Shown: piece after piece, positions 1 to 8,918 of the stretch
Layout: each line of letters starts with the position of its first letter
Numbering within the stretch: position 1 is the first letter of the stretch
NCBI GenBank assembly: GCA_046329235.1
Contig: JAXLVA010000001.1
Location: 2,666,001 to 2,730,000 of the forward strand
Source: JALONH01 sp046329235
GTDB taxonomy: Bacteria; Bacteroidota; Bacteroidia; Cytophagales; Cytophagaceae
Reading direction: 5' to 3'
Length of the DNA stretch: 64,000 nt
Position numbers and translations under genes: made by a program
The notes under the pieces: generated by a model
What the model was told of the DNA's origin: nothing
The model's database searches: none
What the model saw: the letters and a program-made list of their open reading frames with translations, nothing else

Positions 1-1079
1 TTGAAAATACAGATCCGAAATGTTTTTGGCTTACGAATTTTCTTGAAACATTACTCATGCAGGTTTGGTATCCATGTACGGTTGCTACACTAAGTAGAGA
101 AATTAAAAAAACGATAAGTGACTACTTTGATCAAACTGCTACTGAAGAGGCTTATGCTGGATTAGAGTTTATATTAAATGATTTTGGATTACGAGGAGTT
201 AGTAGCGTAGAGAGTGCCGCTTTAGGAGGCAGTGCTCATCTTATAAATTTCTTAGGTAGTGATAATTTAGTTGGTAGCCAATTAATACAAAAATATTATA
301 ACACCAAAGACGTGTATAGTAAAAGTATACCCGCTACGGAACACAGTATTTGTACACTCTTAGGTCCAAAAGGAGAAAGTGAGATTTATCGACATTTATT
401 AAATACTTTCCCAAATGGAATCATAGCCTGTGTGAGTGACAGCTATAATATCTTTCATGCATGTGAAAAATACTGGGGAGATTTATTCAAAGATCAAATC
501 ATGGAACGAGATGGAGTACTTGTTATTCGACCGGATAGTGGAGATCCGACTAAAACATTACTAACCTTATTTGACATATTATTTCAGCAGTTTGGCTATA
601 CCATTAATAATAAAGGTTATAAAGTACTTCCTCCTCAAATTAGAGTTATTCAGGGAGACGGAGTAAATTATGAAAGCATCTGTGATATATATGCACAGTT
701 ATCTGCTAATACTATTAGTGCCGAAAATTTAGTACTTGGAATGGGTGGTGCGCTTTTACAAAAAGTAGACAGAGACACTCAAAAGTTTGCCATAAAATGT
801 AGCCATGCAATAGTTAACGGGGAAGAAGTAAATGTTCAAAAAAGTCCAGTAGAAATGGATGGCAATGGTCAACTACACGAAAGTTTCAAAAAGAGTAAAA
901 GTGGACGATTGAAACTGATTCAAACAGAAAGCGGATTAAAAACTATCCAAGAAAATGACCCCAATCCGGCAGAAAATCATTTAGTCACCGTATTTGAAAA
1001 CGGAGTACTTGTTCGTGATTGGCAATTTGAAGAAATTAGAGAACGTGCTCAGGTTCAACATAACTTAGAACAAGTATGA
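1..1079 (+). CDS. nadV: Nicotinamide phosphoribosyltransferase (NAMPT), 5' part outside window
   Basis: The enzyme converts nicotinamide and PRPP to nicotinamide mononucleotide in NAD salvage, in the cytoplasm. The reading frame is open to the left edge: codons from position 3 read ENTDPKCFWLTNFLETLLMQ, which matches the NAMPT family upstream of the first ATG (57), so the gene is partial and ATG 57 is internal. Visible family motifs are GVSSxES, SAHLxNF, PATEHS (active-site histidine), RPDSGDPT (phosphoribosyl-binding arginine and aspartate), VIQGDGV and the C-terminal FEEIRERAQ. Its stop overlaps the next ATG (ATGA). NAMPT rather than nicotinate PRTase is clear from the closeness to the animal-type enzyme. 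Confidence 0.93.
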   Translation, partial: ENTDPKCFWLTNFLETLLMQVWYPCTVATLSREIKKTISDYFDQTATEEAYAGLEFILNDFGLRGVSSVESAALGGSAHLINFLGSDNLVGSQLIQKYYNTKDVYSKSIPATEHSICTLLGPKGESEIYRHLLNTFPNGIIACVSDSYNIFHACEKYWGDLFKDQIMERDGVLVIRPDSGDPTKTLLTLFDILFQQFGYTINNKGYKVLPPQIRVIQGDGVNYESICDIYAQLSANTISAENLVLGMGGALLQKVDRDTQKFAIKCSHAIVNGEEVNVQKSPVEMDGNGQLHESFKKSKSGRLKLIQTESGLKTIQENDPNPAENHLVTVFENGVLVRDWQFEEIRERAQVQHNLEQV

Positions 1080-1498
1080 TACTTAAAGCTATTGAAAAAG
1101 CATTTCACAATGCTCAAACAAAAAATTGGGAGAGAACCTATTGGGCATTTGATTTACATGAAACAATACTACTTCCCGATTGGAAAGCCGGTAGTATTCC
1201 TACCGAATTCTATCCTATGGCAAAAGAGACCATGCAATTAATCAGTAAAAGGGAAGATATTGTCAGAATCATGTATACTTGCTCTCATCCTATTGAAATA
1301 AATCAATATTTAGAGTTTTTCATAAAAGAAAACATTCAATTCAATTATGTAAATGAGAATCCGGAAGTAGTCAATATTAAGTATGGCTGTTACGACAAAA
1401 AGCCATACTTCAATGTGTTGTTTGAAGACAAAGCCGGATTTGACCCACAAACAGATTGGGAAATAGTATATCATTATTTATTACAAAATAGCAAGTAA
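1076..1498 (+). CDS. HAD-like small protein in NAD salvage cluster
   Basis: This 140-residue protein starts inside the stop codon of the NAMPT gene, so the two are translationally coupled. Residues 26-30 (DLHET) fit haloacid-dehalogenase motif I (DxxxT), YTCS near residue 70 could be motif II, and an ED pair near residue 118 could be motif IV. No membrane segment or signal peptide is visible. A phosphatase acting on a nucleotide of NAD metabolism is an inference from the neighbour. The second aspartate of the classical DxD motif is replaced by histidine, so catalysis is not assured. Confidence 0.6.
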   Translation: MILKAIEKAFHNAQTKNWERTYWAFDLHETILLPDWKAGSIPTEFYPMAKETMQLISKREDIVRIMYTCSHPIEINQYLEFFIKENIQFNYVNENPEVVNIKYGCYDKKPYFNVLFEDKAGFDPQTDWEIVYHYLLQNSK

Positions 1499-1561
1499 TC
1501 ATTAGAAGAACACGTCATAAATAAAAATGAATATGTAAATTGGATGAATAAATAAATCACC

Positions 1562-3151
1562 ATGCATCTTCTTTTTCCGGGACGTCATCACATCTTAACA
1601 GAATTTCAGTATAAGTACTTGTTTAGAATAATAAATGCCACCTCTGATATTAAAGATATTGAGGGGGAAAATTTACCTAAAGAGTCAACTATTGATTCTG
1701 TTATTTTTGCAGTTACTTCTTCCAATCACAGTGGCACCAAGCGCAATCCCATTCCTTTTTATTTGCGCTCCATGATGATACAAGATTTTGCATCTGAGCT
1801 GAGTGTAACAAGCTATGTTTTTGGAATTGATGATGTAGGTCATCTCGATGACTTTGCTGGTTATACTCTCAAAACCATAGCTCATCAAACAGACCACACA
1901 TTGGATTTAAATCCGGAAAATACTTGGGTAATTTGTTCTACTCCCGTACTTGATATGTATCGAAAAAAGGGATTTAGAATATTACCCGCTGAACTAATTG
2001 ATGATTTATTTAAATCATATTCACATCATCAACCTTGGCATTACATTGAATTGATAGCGAACACTGAAAATTGGTCATCCAATGAACTGATTATAGAAGA
2101 AATTCACCGCTCTTCCTTTAAAATATTTCAAACGTACCAACTAGGGCGTAAAGTTCGAATGATTTTATCAGACCCTATTATTGGAGATGATGGCGATATT
2201 ACAGAGACACGCAATTACAATACCTATGTTCGTCAGATGGATGATATTGCGCTATTAAAATATACCGAAACAGCACCTTTTATTAAATCCGGAAACATAG
2301 GCGACATAGGTTGTGCAGTAGGCTCATGGATTAAATTAGCTTGTGATGACCCACGATTTATTGAATCTGATTTTTACGGAATTGAAGTGGCTCGTCAATT
2401 ATTTGATATTTGTTTACAACGTAAACATAATGGGGAATTTAAAAACCCATCTGTATTTTTTGCTATGAAAAACGCGGTGTCAAATTTAGTATTTGCAGAA
2501 AGTAGCATGAATACTATTCATACTTCATCACTAACCCACGAAATCGAATCTTATGGTAGTCGTGAAGACTTGCTTGAATTCATTCATAATCGACATCGAG
2601 AACTTCAACCTGGCGGCGTATGGATTAACCGTGATGTAATAGGTCCGGAAAATGGCGACACCATTATATTTATGAAATTAAATGAAAATGATGGATTATA
2701 TGATATTGAATATCGAAATATAGATAATGTTCATGAGCTAAAAATATATCTGGAATCTTTATCTACCTACGCTAAATTTATTCGATTCGCTAATGATTTT
2801 CGCAAAGAAGAAGGATATCGAATTCAATACATTATTCATTCCCAACAAACAGGGAATATTATTGAATTAAAATATAGAGATGCGGCTGATTTTATTTTAA
2901 CCAAAGATTACACAGATAACTGGAAGAGTGAAATGCATGAAACCTTCTGTTTTTGGAGTTATAGTGATTGGGTGAACACTCTTGAAAACTCCGGCTTTAG
3001 AGTTCGTATGGAATCGAAGGTTTATCAAAATCCTTGGATTCTTGAAAACAGATGGATTGGCAAAGTGGAATTGTTTGAAGATCTAAGCTGTACAAAAAAA
3101 GTAGAATTACCTCCAACTAATATGCTCTTAGTTGCAGAGAAAATACAGTAA
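1562..3151 (+). CDS. Nucleotidyltransferase-like domain fused to class I methyltransferase
   Basis: The 529-residue protein seems to have two parts. The first ~165 residues resemble an NMN adenylyltransferase fold (NadM-like): an N-terminal strand ending in PGR, a segment with SSNHSGTKRNPIPF where NadM proteins have SAQxSHTxENPF, and CSTPVLDMYRKKGF where they have SGNPxVxxLFxxxG. The HxGH nucleotide-binding motif is degenerate (TEFQ at that place). The second half has a class I SAM-methyltransferase motif near residue 246 (GDIGCAVGSW) and a later LQPGGVWINRD strand. It follows the NAMPT/HAD pair by 63 bp on the same strand. The methyltransferase half is more certain than the adenylyltransferase half; the substrate is unknown. 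Confidence 0.6.
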   Translation: MHLLFPGRHHILTEFQYKYLFRIINATSDIKDIEGENLPKESTIDSVIFAVTSSNHSGTKRNPIPFYLRSMMIQDFASELSVTSYVFGIDDVGHLDDFAGYTLKTIAHQTDHTLDLNPENTWVICSTPVLDMYRKKGFRILPAELIDDLFKSYSHHQPWHYIELIANTENWSSNELIIEEIHRSSFKIFQTYQLGRKVRMILSDPIIGDDGDITETRNYNTYVRQMDDIALLKYTETAPFIKSGNIGDIGCAVGSWIKLACDDPRFIESDFYGIEVARQLFDICLQRKHNGEFKNPSVFFAMKNAVSNLVFAESSMNTIHTSSLTHEIESYGSREDLLEFIHNRHRELQPGGVWINRDVIGPENGDTIIFMKLNENDGLYDIEYRNIDNVHELKIYLESLSTYAKFIRFANDFRKEEGYRIQYIIHSQQTGNIIELKYRDAADFILTKDYTDNWKSEMHETFCFWSYSDWVNTLENSGFRVRMESKVYQNPWILENRWIGKVELFEDLSCTKKVELPPTNMLLVAEKIQ

Positions 3152-3199
3152 CAAAATGTTACGACGAAAGCACTAATTGAGAAGTCTAGGTATTAAAAT

Positions 3200-4729
3200 T
3201 TAATTAACTATAATTTTTCTCATTACTTCATTGTTCATCGTTTTAATTCTTAACCAGTATACTCCTTTCAGCATAGTACTCACATCAAGTACACAAGAAT
3301 TGGAATTCACCTCTTTTGTTACTACTAATTGCCCTGTAGCAGTATGTACCGTCACTTGACTGATTTCTTCGGATGGAGAATACACTTTTACTACATCCAT
3401 AGTAGGATTAGGACTAACGGTAATTAAATCAGAAGTTGAAAGTGACGAAACTGTTTTTGAGTATTCTTTATTACCGGATGCATTTATCATCCCTACTCTG
3501 TAGTATTGATATTTTTCATTCACAGTTAATTGATAGTCAAGAATGCCTTTGGTCTTGATAGCCGATAAACTATCCACTACATAGAATTTTTTCAAATCAT
3601 CACTTCCTTCAATAAAATAAGATTCTTCGCCCCCATCTTGATTCACCGACCATGATAATTCTTGATGAATTAACTGTACATTCAACCACTCAAGCGGCAA
3701 CGTAGCAGGGTCGTTAATCATACCATTTAGACCAGCGGGAGCACCACCTACACCTCCACCGTAATAACATCTACTAGGAGTATTACAACAAGAGTTAGAC
3801 ATATCAGGTACTACCTGTGTCCAATCGCCCAAAATATATACATAGACCGAAGTATTCGTTGGATAGTTTGATCGTGGAGTATATTTAATACAGAACGTAT
3901 ATGCCCAACAGTAGGTTTGTGAAGTGTTCAAATCTCCCTTACCAGGCCTGTTGGTATTCTGAAAATCATATGTAATGGTATTCGCCACTTGCGATGCCGT
4001 CCACTGACCGGGAGAATAGAATCCGTTAATAGTTGTTTCTGATGGGTGAGGATTTAACAAATCAGAACCGGTAACAAATTTAAATTGTCTAGGCGCTTCT
4101 GTTCCTGTACGATTTTCCAAATAAAAAGTCATGCATAACTCTCCTTCTGCATTCAGTGGAGAGAATGTCATAGGTATATACATTTGATTGTTGTTCCATG
4201 TGACATTTAGAGCCTTTTTAGTAAGTGGAGAAGGGCAAGTAATATCAAATTTTAAACTTCCTTGAATAGGAATAACTGGTGGTGGCACTATGTGTCCAAT
4301 TTTTATATCAAACACTGCATTGTCTGATTCAACAAAAAAATACACCCTAGTGTTAGTAGACCTTGGGGTGATTTTTAGATAAAATGTATTGGAGTAAGAA
4401 TAATAATAGTAAGTATTATAAGTCACAATATTATAACTACAATCATAAATTGAAAATAGACTCATTGATCCTGCATACATTTTTAAATCAACTTGTATCT
4501 CGCTCGTATTAGCAGGGTAATCATATGCTATGACAATATCTTTTTTAGTATAATTTGAATTCAAACTATAGTATGCATATGTATCTATATTATTGACCTT
4601 TGTACTCATGTCAATATTAGTAAGACCGGCACCACATTGATAAATATAAGGATCTTGACATGTTTCTCCTGTTTGGCCAAAAACAAATATATGAGCCAAT
4701 AGAAATAAGAAAAGTATAAAATATCTCAT
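3200..4729 (-). CDS. Secreted protein with type IX secretion C-terminal sorting domain
   Basis: A 509-residue protein with an N-terminal signal peptide (MRYFILFLFLLAHIFVFGQ). The last ~75 residues form a typical T9SS type A sorting domain: VSPNPTxDxVxV, an internal TGQLV, LKGVYWLRI and a final MRKIIVN. The middle is rich in Tyr, Asn and Thr and has no domain I recognise, though it looks like beta-sandwich material. It should be exported by Sec and then carried across the outer membrane by the type IX machinery. Its 3' end faces the methyltransferase gene; the next gene upstream is separated by 186 bp without coding signal. Confidence 0.82.
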   Translation of the reverse strand: MRYFILFLFLLAHIFVFGQTGETCQDPYIYQCGAGLTNIDMSTKVNNIDTYAYYSLNSNYTKKDIVIAYDYPANTSEIQVDLKMYAGSMSLFSIYDCSYNIVTYNTYYYYSYSNTFYLKITPRSTNTRVYFFVESDNAVFDIKIGHIVPPPVIPIQGSLKFDITCPSPLTKKALNVTWNNNQMYIPMTFSPLNAEGELCMTFYLENRTGTEAPRQFKFVTGSDLLNPHPSETTINGFYSPGQWTASQVANTITYDFQNTNRPGKGDLNTSQTYCWAYTFCIKYTPRSNYPTNTSVYVYILGDWTQVVPDMSNSCCNTPSRCYYGGGVGGAPAGLNGMINDPATLPLEWLNVQLIHQELSWSVNQDGGEESYFIEGSDDLKKFYVVDSLSAIKTKGILDYQLTVNEKYQYYRVGMINASGNKEYSKTVSSLSTSDLITVSPNPTMDVVKVYSPSEEISQVTVHTATGQLVVTKEVNSNSCVLDVSTMLKGVYWLRIKTMNNEVMRKIIVN

Positions 4730-4915
4730 AAAAATAATTCGTTATACAGGTTTTATACAAGTAGGTTTAAAAAGGTAAACGCCATGATAAGCCGAACTAA
4801 TTCATTATTTTGATTTTAATGGTCTACTAATAAGACTTATAAAGATGGAATTCGTTCCCCGCTTACCAAATAAAAAATATATAAATACGAGTTATACGCA
4901 AAAATGAGGCTTTTT

Positions 4916-5578
4916 CTAATATGACTTTACTGTCCTTAATTTATCACTATTAAAAATAGAGGCTGGCGAAATTACCGTTTCATCCATCGGAATATTGGAT
5001 CCATAACGTTCTTTTAATTTTGCTTTAACAGCTGGATTGGATAAATCAAAATCTCTTAAGTGTTCTAATTTGCCTACTTCTACTCCGGTGGCACGTTGAT
5101 AGAGTTTCCATACTAACTCGGAACAATAAATTTTATCGTCACTCCACTCAAAAGTCAAATCATAGTTTTTGCCATTCATCTTTTCTCCCTCTTTTTTCAT
5201 TTTTAATAAGACTTGTGATGTAAGTACTTCATCAGCATTTTTTAATCGTTTAATGACATAATGATGATTTTCTCCTCTTGCAATCCACTTTTCCAAAGGT
5301 GTAGACTTTACAGGCTGTACAGCTTCAAATACAAAATACTTATCGCCTTCTTTAAAAATCAAACCGCAATGAGAATAAGTAGAATGGGTCGCCAGTTGAA
5401 TCGCTTTACTTTGAGCCGAAAGCGATGTTTGAAAAATAATATCGCCATTTTGAATTTCATTTTCTTCAGTCAATTCTTTCACTTCTTCTTTTACAGAAGG
5501 AGTATTAAAATGTTTATTGACAAAATAAGCGCCAACTAAAACACTCGAGATTAAGACGAAGTAAATTATCTTTTTCAT
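4916..5578 (-). CDS. YiiX/YebB-like permuted NlpC/P60 cysteine hydrolase
   Basis: A 220-residue protein with one N-terminal hydrophobic segment (residues 3-20), so exported or membrane anchored. The core shows the permuted papain-like order of the YiiX family: NGDIIFQ, then histidine 70 in TYSHCGLIF, and the nucleophile candidate cysteine 152 in IYCSELVWKLY. Such enzymes hydrolyse amide or ester bonds in the envelope; the substrate here is unknown. The small lipoprotein gene lies 9 bp upstream on the same strand and may share its transcript. Confidence 0.8.
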   Translation of the reverse strand: MKKIIYFVLISSVLVGAYFVNKHFNTPSVKEEVKELTEENEIQNGDIIFQTSLSAQSKAIQLATHSTYSHCGLIFKEGDKYFVFEAVQPVKSTPLEKWIARGENHHYVIKRLKNADEVLTSQVLLKMKKEGEKMNGKNYDLTFEWSDDKIYCSELVWKLYQRATGVEVGKLEHLRDFDLSNPAVKAKLKERYGSNIPMDETVISPASIFNSDKLRTVKSY

Positions 5579-5587
5579 TAAAATTTT

Positions 5588-5824
5588 TTACTTTAAACTA
5601 CAATTAATAATTTCTGTAGTATCATCAGAAGTGCCGTAATTTGAACACTCTATTTCAGCATCCTCTTTACTCATATTACTAATAGTACCTGAAGTAGTAG
5701 TGGTTGTCGTTTTCGTAACAAGATTCTGATACTGACACACACATTCGTATGTTGATTCCGCATTTTCTTTAGTCGTCGTACAAGCACATGCAACTACAAT
5801 AAATAATCCTGCTATGTATTTCAT
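5588..5824 (-). CDS. Small lipoprotein, Thr/Cys-rich
   Basis: The protein is 78 residues when started at the ATG ending at 5824. A TTG 30 bp upstream is in frame but would put charged residues before the signal sequence. The start MKYIAGLFIVVACAC is a lipoprotein signal with the lipid-modified cysteine in the VACAC stretch. Mature residues include a run of threonines and four further cysteines (ECVCQ, ECS, NCS) that could form disulfides. Function unknown. Confidence 0.55.
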   Translation of the reverse strand: MKYIAGLFIVVACACTTTKENAESTYECVCQYQNLVTKTTTTTTSGTISNMSKEDAEIECSNYGTSDDTTEIINCSLK

Positions 5825-5840
5825 ATTAACTTGTTTGTTT

Positions 5841-5945
5841 TTATTTACCTCCAACGCTTTCCATCCCTGCCATATCTACTTTCTCTTCTATCTCTCCTGT
5901 CCAAGGATTGATTATATATTGCTTTAGGTGATTGGTATAGGAATC
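5841..5945 (-). other. In-frame open extension after the stop of the upstream gene
   Basis: Directly after the TAA of the gene at 5946-7019 the same frame stays open for 34 codons and ends at TAA (5841-5843). It would read DSYTNHLKQYIINPWTGEIE and onward to GGK, which looks like ordinary protein rather than noise. This suggests a nonsense change, or readthrough, at the annotated stop. Confidence 0.35.
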
Positions 5946-7019
5946 TTATGTCACTTCAGTATCGGTAATTTGTTCTAGTATTAATTTCAGTGATCCAAAA
6001 CCATTGTTATCCGGAACGAAATCAAATCGAACATTGAATTCCTTACTATGTATATCAAATCCTTTTTCTTTTGCTACGCGTTTCCACTCCAACACGTTTT
6101 TATGAAACACTCCTTTGTTTGATACATCTAAACCTTTAGTGAAATAAAAATCACGATTACCATAATTAGGCAACTGCACTTTCCCCACAAACTCGCCTGT
6201 CTTAGATATTCTAAATTGTATAACGTTAAAACGATTGCTATCAATCACTATGTCATAACTTAAATCTACATACTCAACAATATCATTCGCGTGATTCAAT
6301 AGTGAATATCCACGAGGCTGCTCCGGATACATGCTTTTAGTAAGATAGTAACCTGACCTGTCTAGGTTGAATCGAATGTATTTGGTCACAAAATCTTGTC
6401 CGTATACTTTCACCATTTTATCATTCGCTAGCATTTTTAACGAATCCACTATTTTTTTACTTCCTTCGAACTTGATAGGTGATCCATTGCGCGTGTATTT
6501 ATCATAATCAACCTGTTCTACGACTTGTCCCATTTTATCATAAAAGGCCCATTTGCCTATTTTGTATTTAGGACTATGTGAAATAGTGGAATGATCCATT
6601 TCCTTGATATAATAATAGGTTCCGGATTCAATTGGTTTATTGCTCCAATCAAATTTCTTATAACTATAATACAGTGATGCTTCCGAATACTTTTGTTGTA
6701 TGATATAGGTTTTAGCCATATAATAAAAATCGTAATCCTCATGATTAGGCCCGTTGAAGTAGGCATAACACGAATCTTCCGTACCTCCGCCTATATGAAA
6801 GAAAGGAGTGTAAAACATAGAGCCCACTTTGTATCCAATTTGAAAAACTTTTTCTTCGTTCAAGAAATATGTTTTCTCTTTTATCTTCCCATCAAATTTA
6901 TCTACATACACACTGTCATATTTAGGAATGGGAGGCAATTTAAAATGCTGAGAAAAGGCTGTGTTTGAAATCAGCGTTAGAATAAATATGTATAGGATGC
7001 TTTGGTATTGGGGTTTCAT
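5946..7019 (-). CDS. Exported protein of unknown function
   Basis: A 357-residue protein with a Sec signal peptide ending near residue 23 (NTAFSQ). The body has short Tyr/Lys-rich segments such as GKWAFYDKMGQVVEQVDYDK that resemble the toxin-antitoxin-like or MORN-variant antigen repeats of Bacteroidota exported proteins. The C-terminal ~90 residues (FNVIQFRISKTGEFVGKVQL and onward) look like a TonB-C-like or beta-rich fold, but I cannot name a family. The frame continues 34 codons beyond the stop (see 5841-5945). Confidence 0.6.
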   Translation of the reverse strand: MKPQYQSILYIFILTLISNTAFSQHFKLPPIPKYDSVYVDKFDGKIKEKTYFLNEEKVFQIGYKVGSMFYTPFFHIGGGTEDSCYAYFNGPNHEDYDFYYMAKTYIIQQKYSEASLYYSYKKFDWSNKPIESGTYYYIKEMDHSTISHSPKYKIGKWAFYDKMGQVVEQVDYDKYTRNGSPIKFEGSKKIVDSLKMLANDKMVKVYGQDFVTKYIRFNLDRSGYYLTKSMYPEQPRGYSLLNHANDIVEYVDLSYDIVIDSNRFNVIQFRISKTGEFVGKVQLPNYGNRDFYFTKGLDVSNKGVFHKNVLEWKRVAKEKGFDIHSKEFNVRFDFVPDNNGFGSLKLILEQITDTEVT

Positions 7020-7075
7020 GAGTTGGGCAGTGGCAAGTAAGTATATGTTGCAGATTATAAATCCGCTTTATCTGG

Positions 7076-7098
7076 CATCGACGTTACAAATGTCGATG
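7076..7098. repeat. Short inverted repeat between genes
   Basis: CATCGAC, nine bases, GTCGATG. It lies between the stop of the PH-like protein gene (7118) and the start of the next gene (7019). There is no T-run beside it, so a terminator is only one option; a protein-binding site is another. Confidence 0.3.
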
Positions 7099-7117
7099 AG
7101 CGAAGAGATCGAAAGCA

Positions 7118-7693
7118 TTATTTCAGACCATCTTGTATGATTTTCATTACTTTTTTATAGTCATTCAAATACTCTAAATAGTCATATTTAAATGATGTGC
7201 CTTCTGAATCAATCTTGTATTCTCCAAGATAAACAGCGATTTGTCCTGTATCATAATGTCGATGAAATTCATTTCTATTTAAATATATTTTTACGATTTT
7301 ATTATAATAGATGCTTGTTTGTCTTTTCCCTAACAATCTATATTGAACTATTATTATTCGTTGATTAGTTAAATAATAATTTGATTTGCCTCTTAGATAG
7401 ATATAATATAAAATTGAGAATGCGAAAAACAGGAATATACTAAATACAACTAAATGTGCTCTGTATTCTAAAACCGAATAAAATCCTCCGTAAAAAAAGG
7501 TGCAACTTAAACCTAGAAAAAATAAGGAAGCCGGAAAAATACTTAATGAATCTACAACTCTTTGTGCTTTTAAAAATGGACGAGTATTCAATAATAGATT
7601 TTCGTCTTCAGAAAACACAATATAATCCTCTTCCAACGCCCTATCTTTGATACGCTCATTGATACTTACATATGTAGACTCGTTTTTATTCAT
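7118..7693 (-). CDS. Membrane protein with bacterial PH-like domain
   Basis: A 191-residue protein with two adjacent hydrophobic segments (about residues 52-72 and 80-100), then YYLTNQRIIIVQYRLLGKR, the typical beginning of a bacterial PH domain of the YdbS/YdbT kind. No export signal precedes the first membrane segment, so the C-terminal domain should face the cytoplasm. Function unknown. A 37-codon membrane peptide gene lies 17 bp upstream on the same strand. Confidence 0.65.
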   Translation of the reverse strand: MNKNESTYVSINERIKDRALEEDYIVFSEDENLLLNTRPFLKAQRVVDSLSIFPASLFFLGLSCTFFYGGFYSVLEYRAHLVVFSIFLFFAFSILYYIYLRGKSNYYLTNQRIIIVQYRLLGKRQTSIYYNKIVKIYLNRNEFHRHYDTGQIAVYLGEYKIDSEGTSFKYDYLEYLNDYKKVMKIIQDGLK

Positions 7694-7710
7694 ATAATTT
7701 TTTTCTCTAA

Positions 7711-7824
7711 TTAATCTTCATTCATATCATCCAACAAACTTGAATCTGATTTCTTCTTACGCATAGAACGAACAATGGAAACAATAGCGATGATTATGAT
7801 GGTCAATAAAATTAGTAAAATCAT
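7711..7824 (-). CDS. 37-residue single-pass membrane peptide
   Basis: A short ORF starting with ATG (7824) and ending with TAA (7711-7713). It reads MILLILLTIIIIAIVSIVRS, then a basic RKKK stretch and the acidic tail SSLLDDMNED: one membrane helix followed by a charged cytoplasmic tail. It sits between the terminator of the ileS operon and the PH-like membrane protein gene, on the same strand as both. The hydrophobic-basic-acidic order argues that it is a real gene. Confidence 0.5.
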   Translation of the reverse strand: MILLILLTIIIIAIVSIVRSMRKKKSDSSLLDDMNED

Positions 7825-7854
7825 ATAGCTTCAATATTTTAATGAATCTAACAA

Positions 7855-7884
7855 AAAACCCCGACACTCTTATGTCAGGGTTTT
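7855..7884 (-). terminator. Rho-independent terminator of the ileS operon
   Basis: A 12-bp stem with one mismatch and a 6-nt loop. On the minus strand it reads AAAACCCTGACA, loop, TGTCGGGGTTTT. It starts eight bases after the stop of the DUF3127 gene (7892). Confidence 0.85.
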
Positions 7885-7891
7885 ATAATTT

Positions 7892-8251
7892 TTAGAATGG
7901 CAAATCGTCTGTTCCTTCCGGTAATGCAGTTTCACCAAAGTCAGGATAATCCGGCGGAGGAATATCAGAACCGCCCTTAGGAGCTGTTCCTCCAGCTACT
8001 TCTACTTTCCATGCTTTCACATCGGTGTACCAACGACCGTTGTACTCACGACTCTCTATATCAAAATCAATCTTTAATTTCTGACCAATTTGAATAGGCA
8101 ACTCCGCTTTGTCACCCCACAAAGAGATACATACTTTCTTAGGATATTGACCTTCGGTCTCTACTATAATCTCTTGTTTTTTCCACGTACCATTTTTACC
8201 CGCTCCGGATTGCAATGGTAATTTTTGAACTAATGTTGCGCTTAGTTGCAT
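7892..8251 (-). CDS. DUF3127 domain protein
   Basis: A 119-residue cytoplasmic protein. It matches the DUF3127 pattern of Bacteroidota: an early LPLQSGAGKNGTWKKQEIIV, then PKKVCISLWGDKAE and IDFDIESREYNGRWYTDVKAW. The acidic tail ending DDLPF is like the C-terminal tip of single-stranded DNA binding proteins, so an OB-type fold with a protein-docking tail is a reasonable inference. It is the last gene of the operon, 4 bp after lspA. Confidence 0.85.
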   Translation of the reverse strand: MQLSATLVQKLPLQSGAGKNGTWKKQEIIVETEGQYPKKVCISLWGDKAELPIQIGQKLKIDFDIESREYNGRWYTDVKAWKVEVAGGTAPKGGSDIPPPDYPDFGETALPEGTDDLPF

Positions 8252-8255
8252 GACT

Positions 8256-8915
8256 TTATTCTGTTATTTCAGTTGTTGTTTCTTCCGCTGTTGGAGTAGG
8301 TGTTACTACTAACTCTTCTTTTTTCTCTTCCGGAAAAAAACGTTTTTGGAAAATCAATATCAATACCACGCCCACAAAGATGGAGGCGTCAGCAAAGTTG
8401 AAGATGGGCCACAATGGATAGATAGACCCTCCAATACGAGGTACCCATTCAGGTATTTCACAGTAACAGATATCAATATAAAACATATCAATCACACGAC
8501 CATGAAACCATGGTGTGCTTGCATCCACTGTAGTCAAATCAAACCACACTCCATAGAAGATACTATCTACTAAATTACCAATGGCACCACCTAATATCAT
8601 CGCCACACACCATAAGAAACCTGCCGGAGCATTTTTAACAGAGCTGTTATAAATATAGTAGGCGATAGCAAGTGAGGCGATGATACGGAAAGAAGTCAAC
8701 ATCAATTTCCCATACTCACCAAACAATTCTATCCCAAATGCCATTCCGGGGTTTGTTACGTATTGGATTTTAAACCAATCACCAAATACAGGGATTGAGT
8801 TATCATAATACTCAGATGGGAATGTGTTAAACACCCACACCTTTATTAACTGGTCTAGCAATACGACTAATACCGTTAATACAAAAAATCGATAATGTTG
8901 CATTTTGAACTCCAT
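8256..8915 (-). CDS. lspA: Lipoprotein signal peptidase (LspA)
   Basis: The inner-membrane aspartyl protease that removes signal peptides from prolipoproteins. The 219-residue protein has four membrane segments; the catalytic aspartates lie in GNLVDS and FNFADASI, with NPGMAFG in the first loop. A Bacteroidota-type insertion lies between the two catalytic motifs, and an acidic Thr-rich tail follows the last helix. It starts 3 bp after ileS; an in-frame ATG four codons in (MQHYRFF) is a possible alternative start. Confidence 0.95.
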   Translation of the reverse strand: MEFKMQHYRFFVLTVLVVLLDQLIKVWVFNTFPSEYYDNSIPVFGDWFKIQYVTNPGMAFGIELFGEYGKLMLTSFRIIASLAIAYYIYNSSVKNAPAGFLWCVAMILGGAIGNLVDSIFYGVWFDLTTVDASTPWFHGRVIDMFYIDICYCEIPEWVPRIGGSIYPLWPIFNFADASIFVGVVLILIFQKRFFPEEKKEELVVTPTPTAEETTTEITE

Positions 8916-8918
8916 GGA

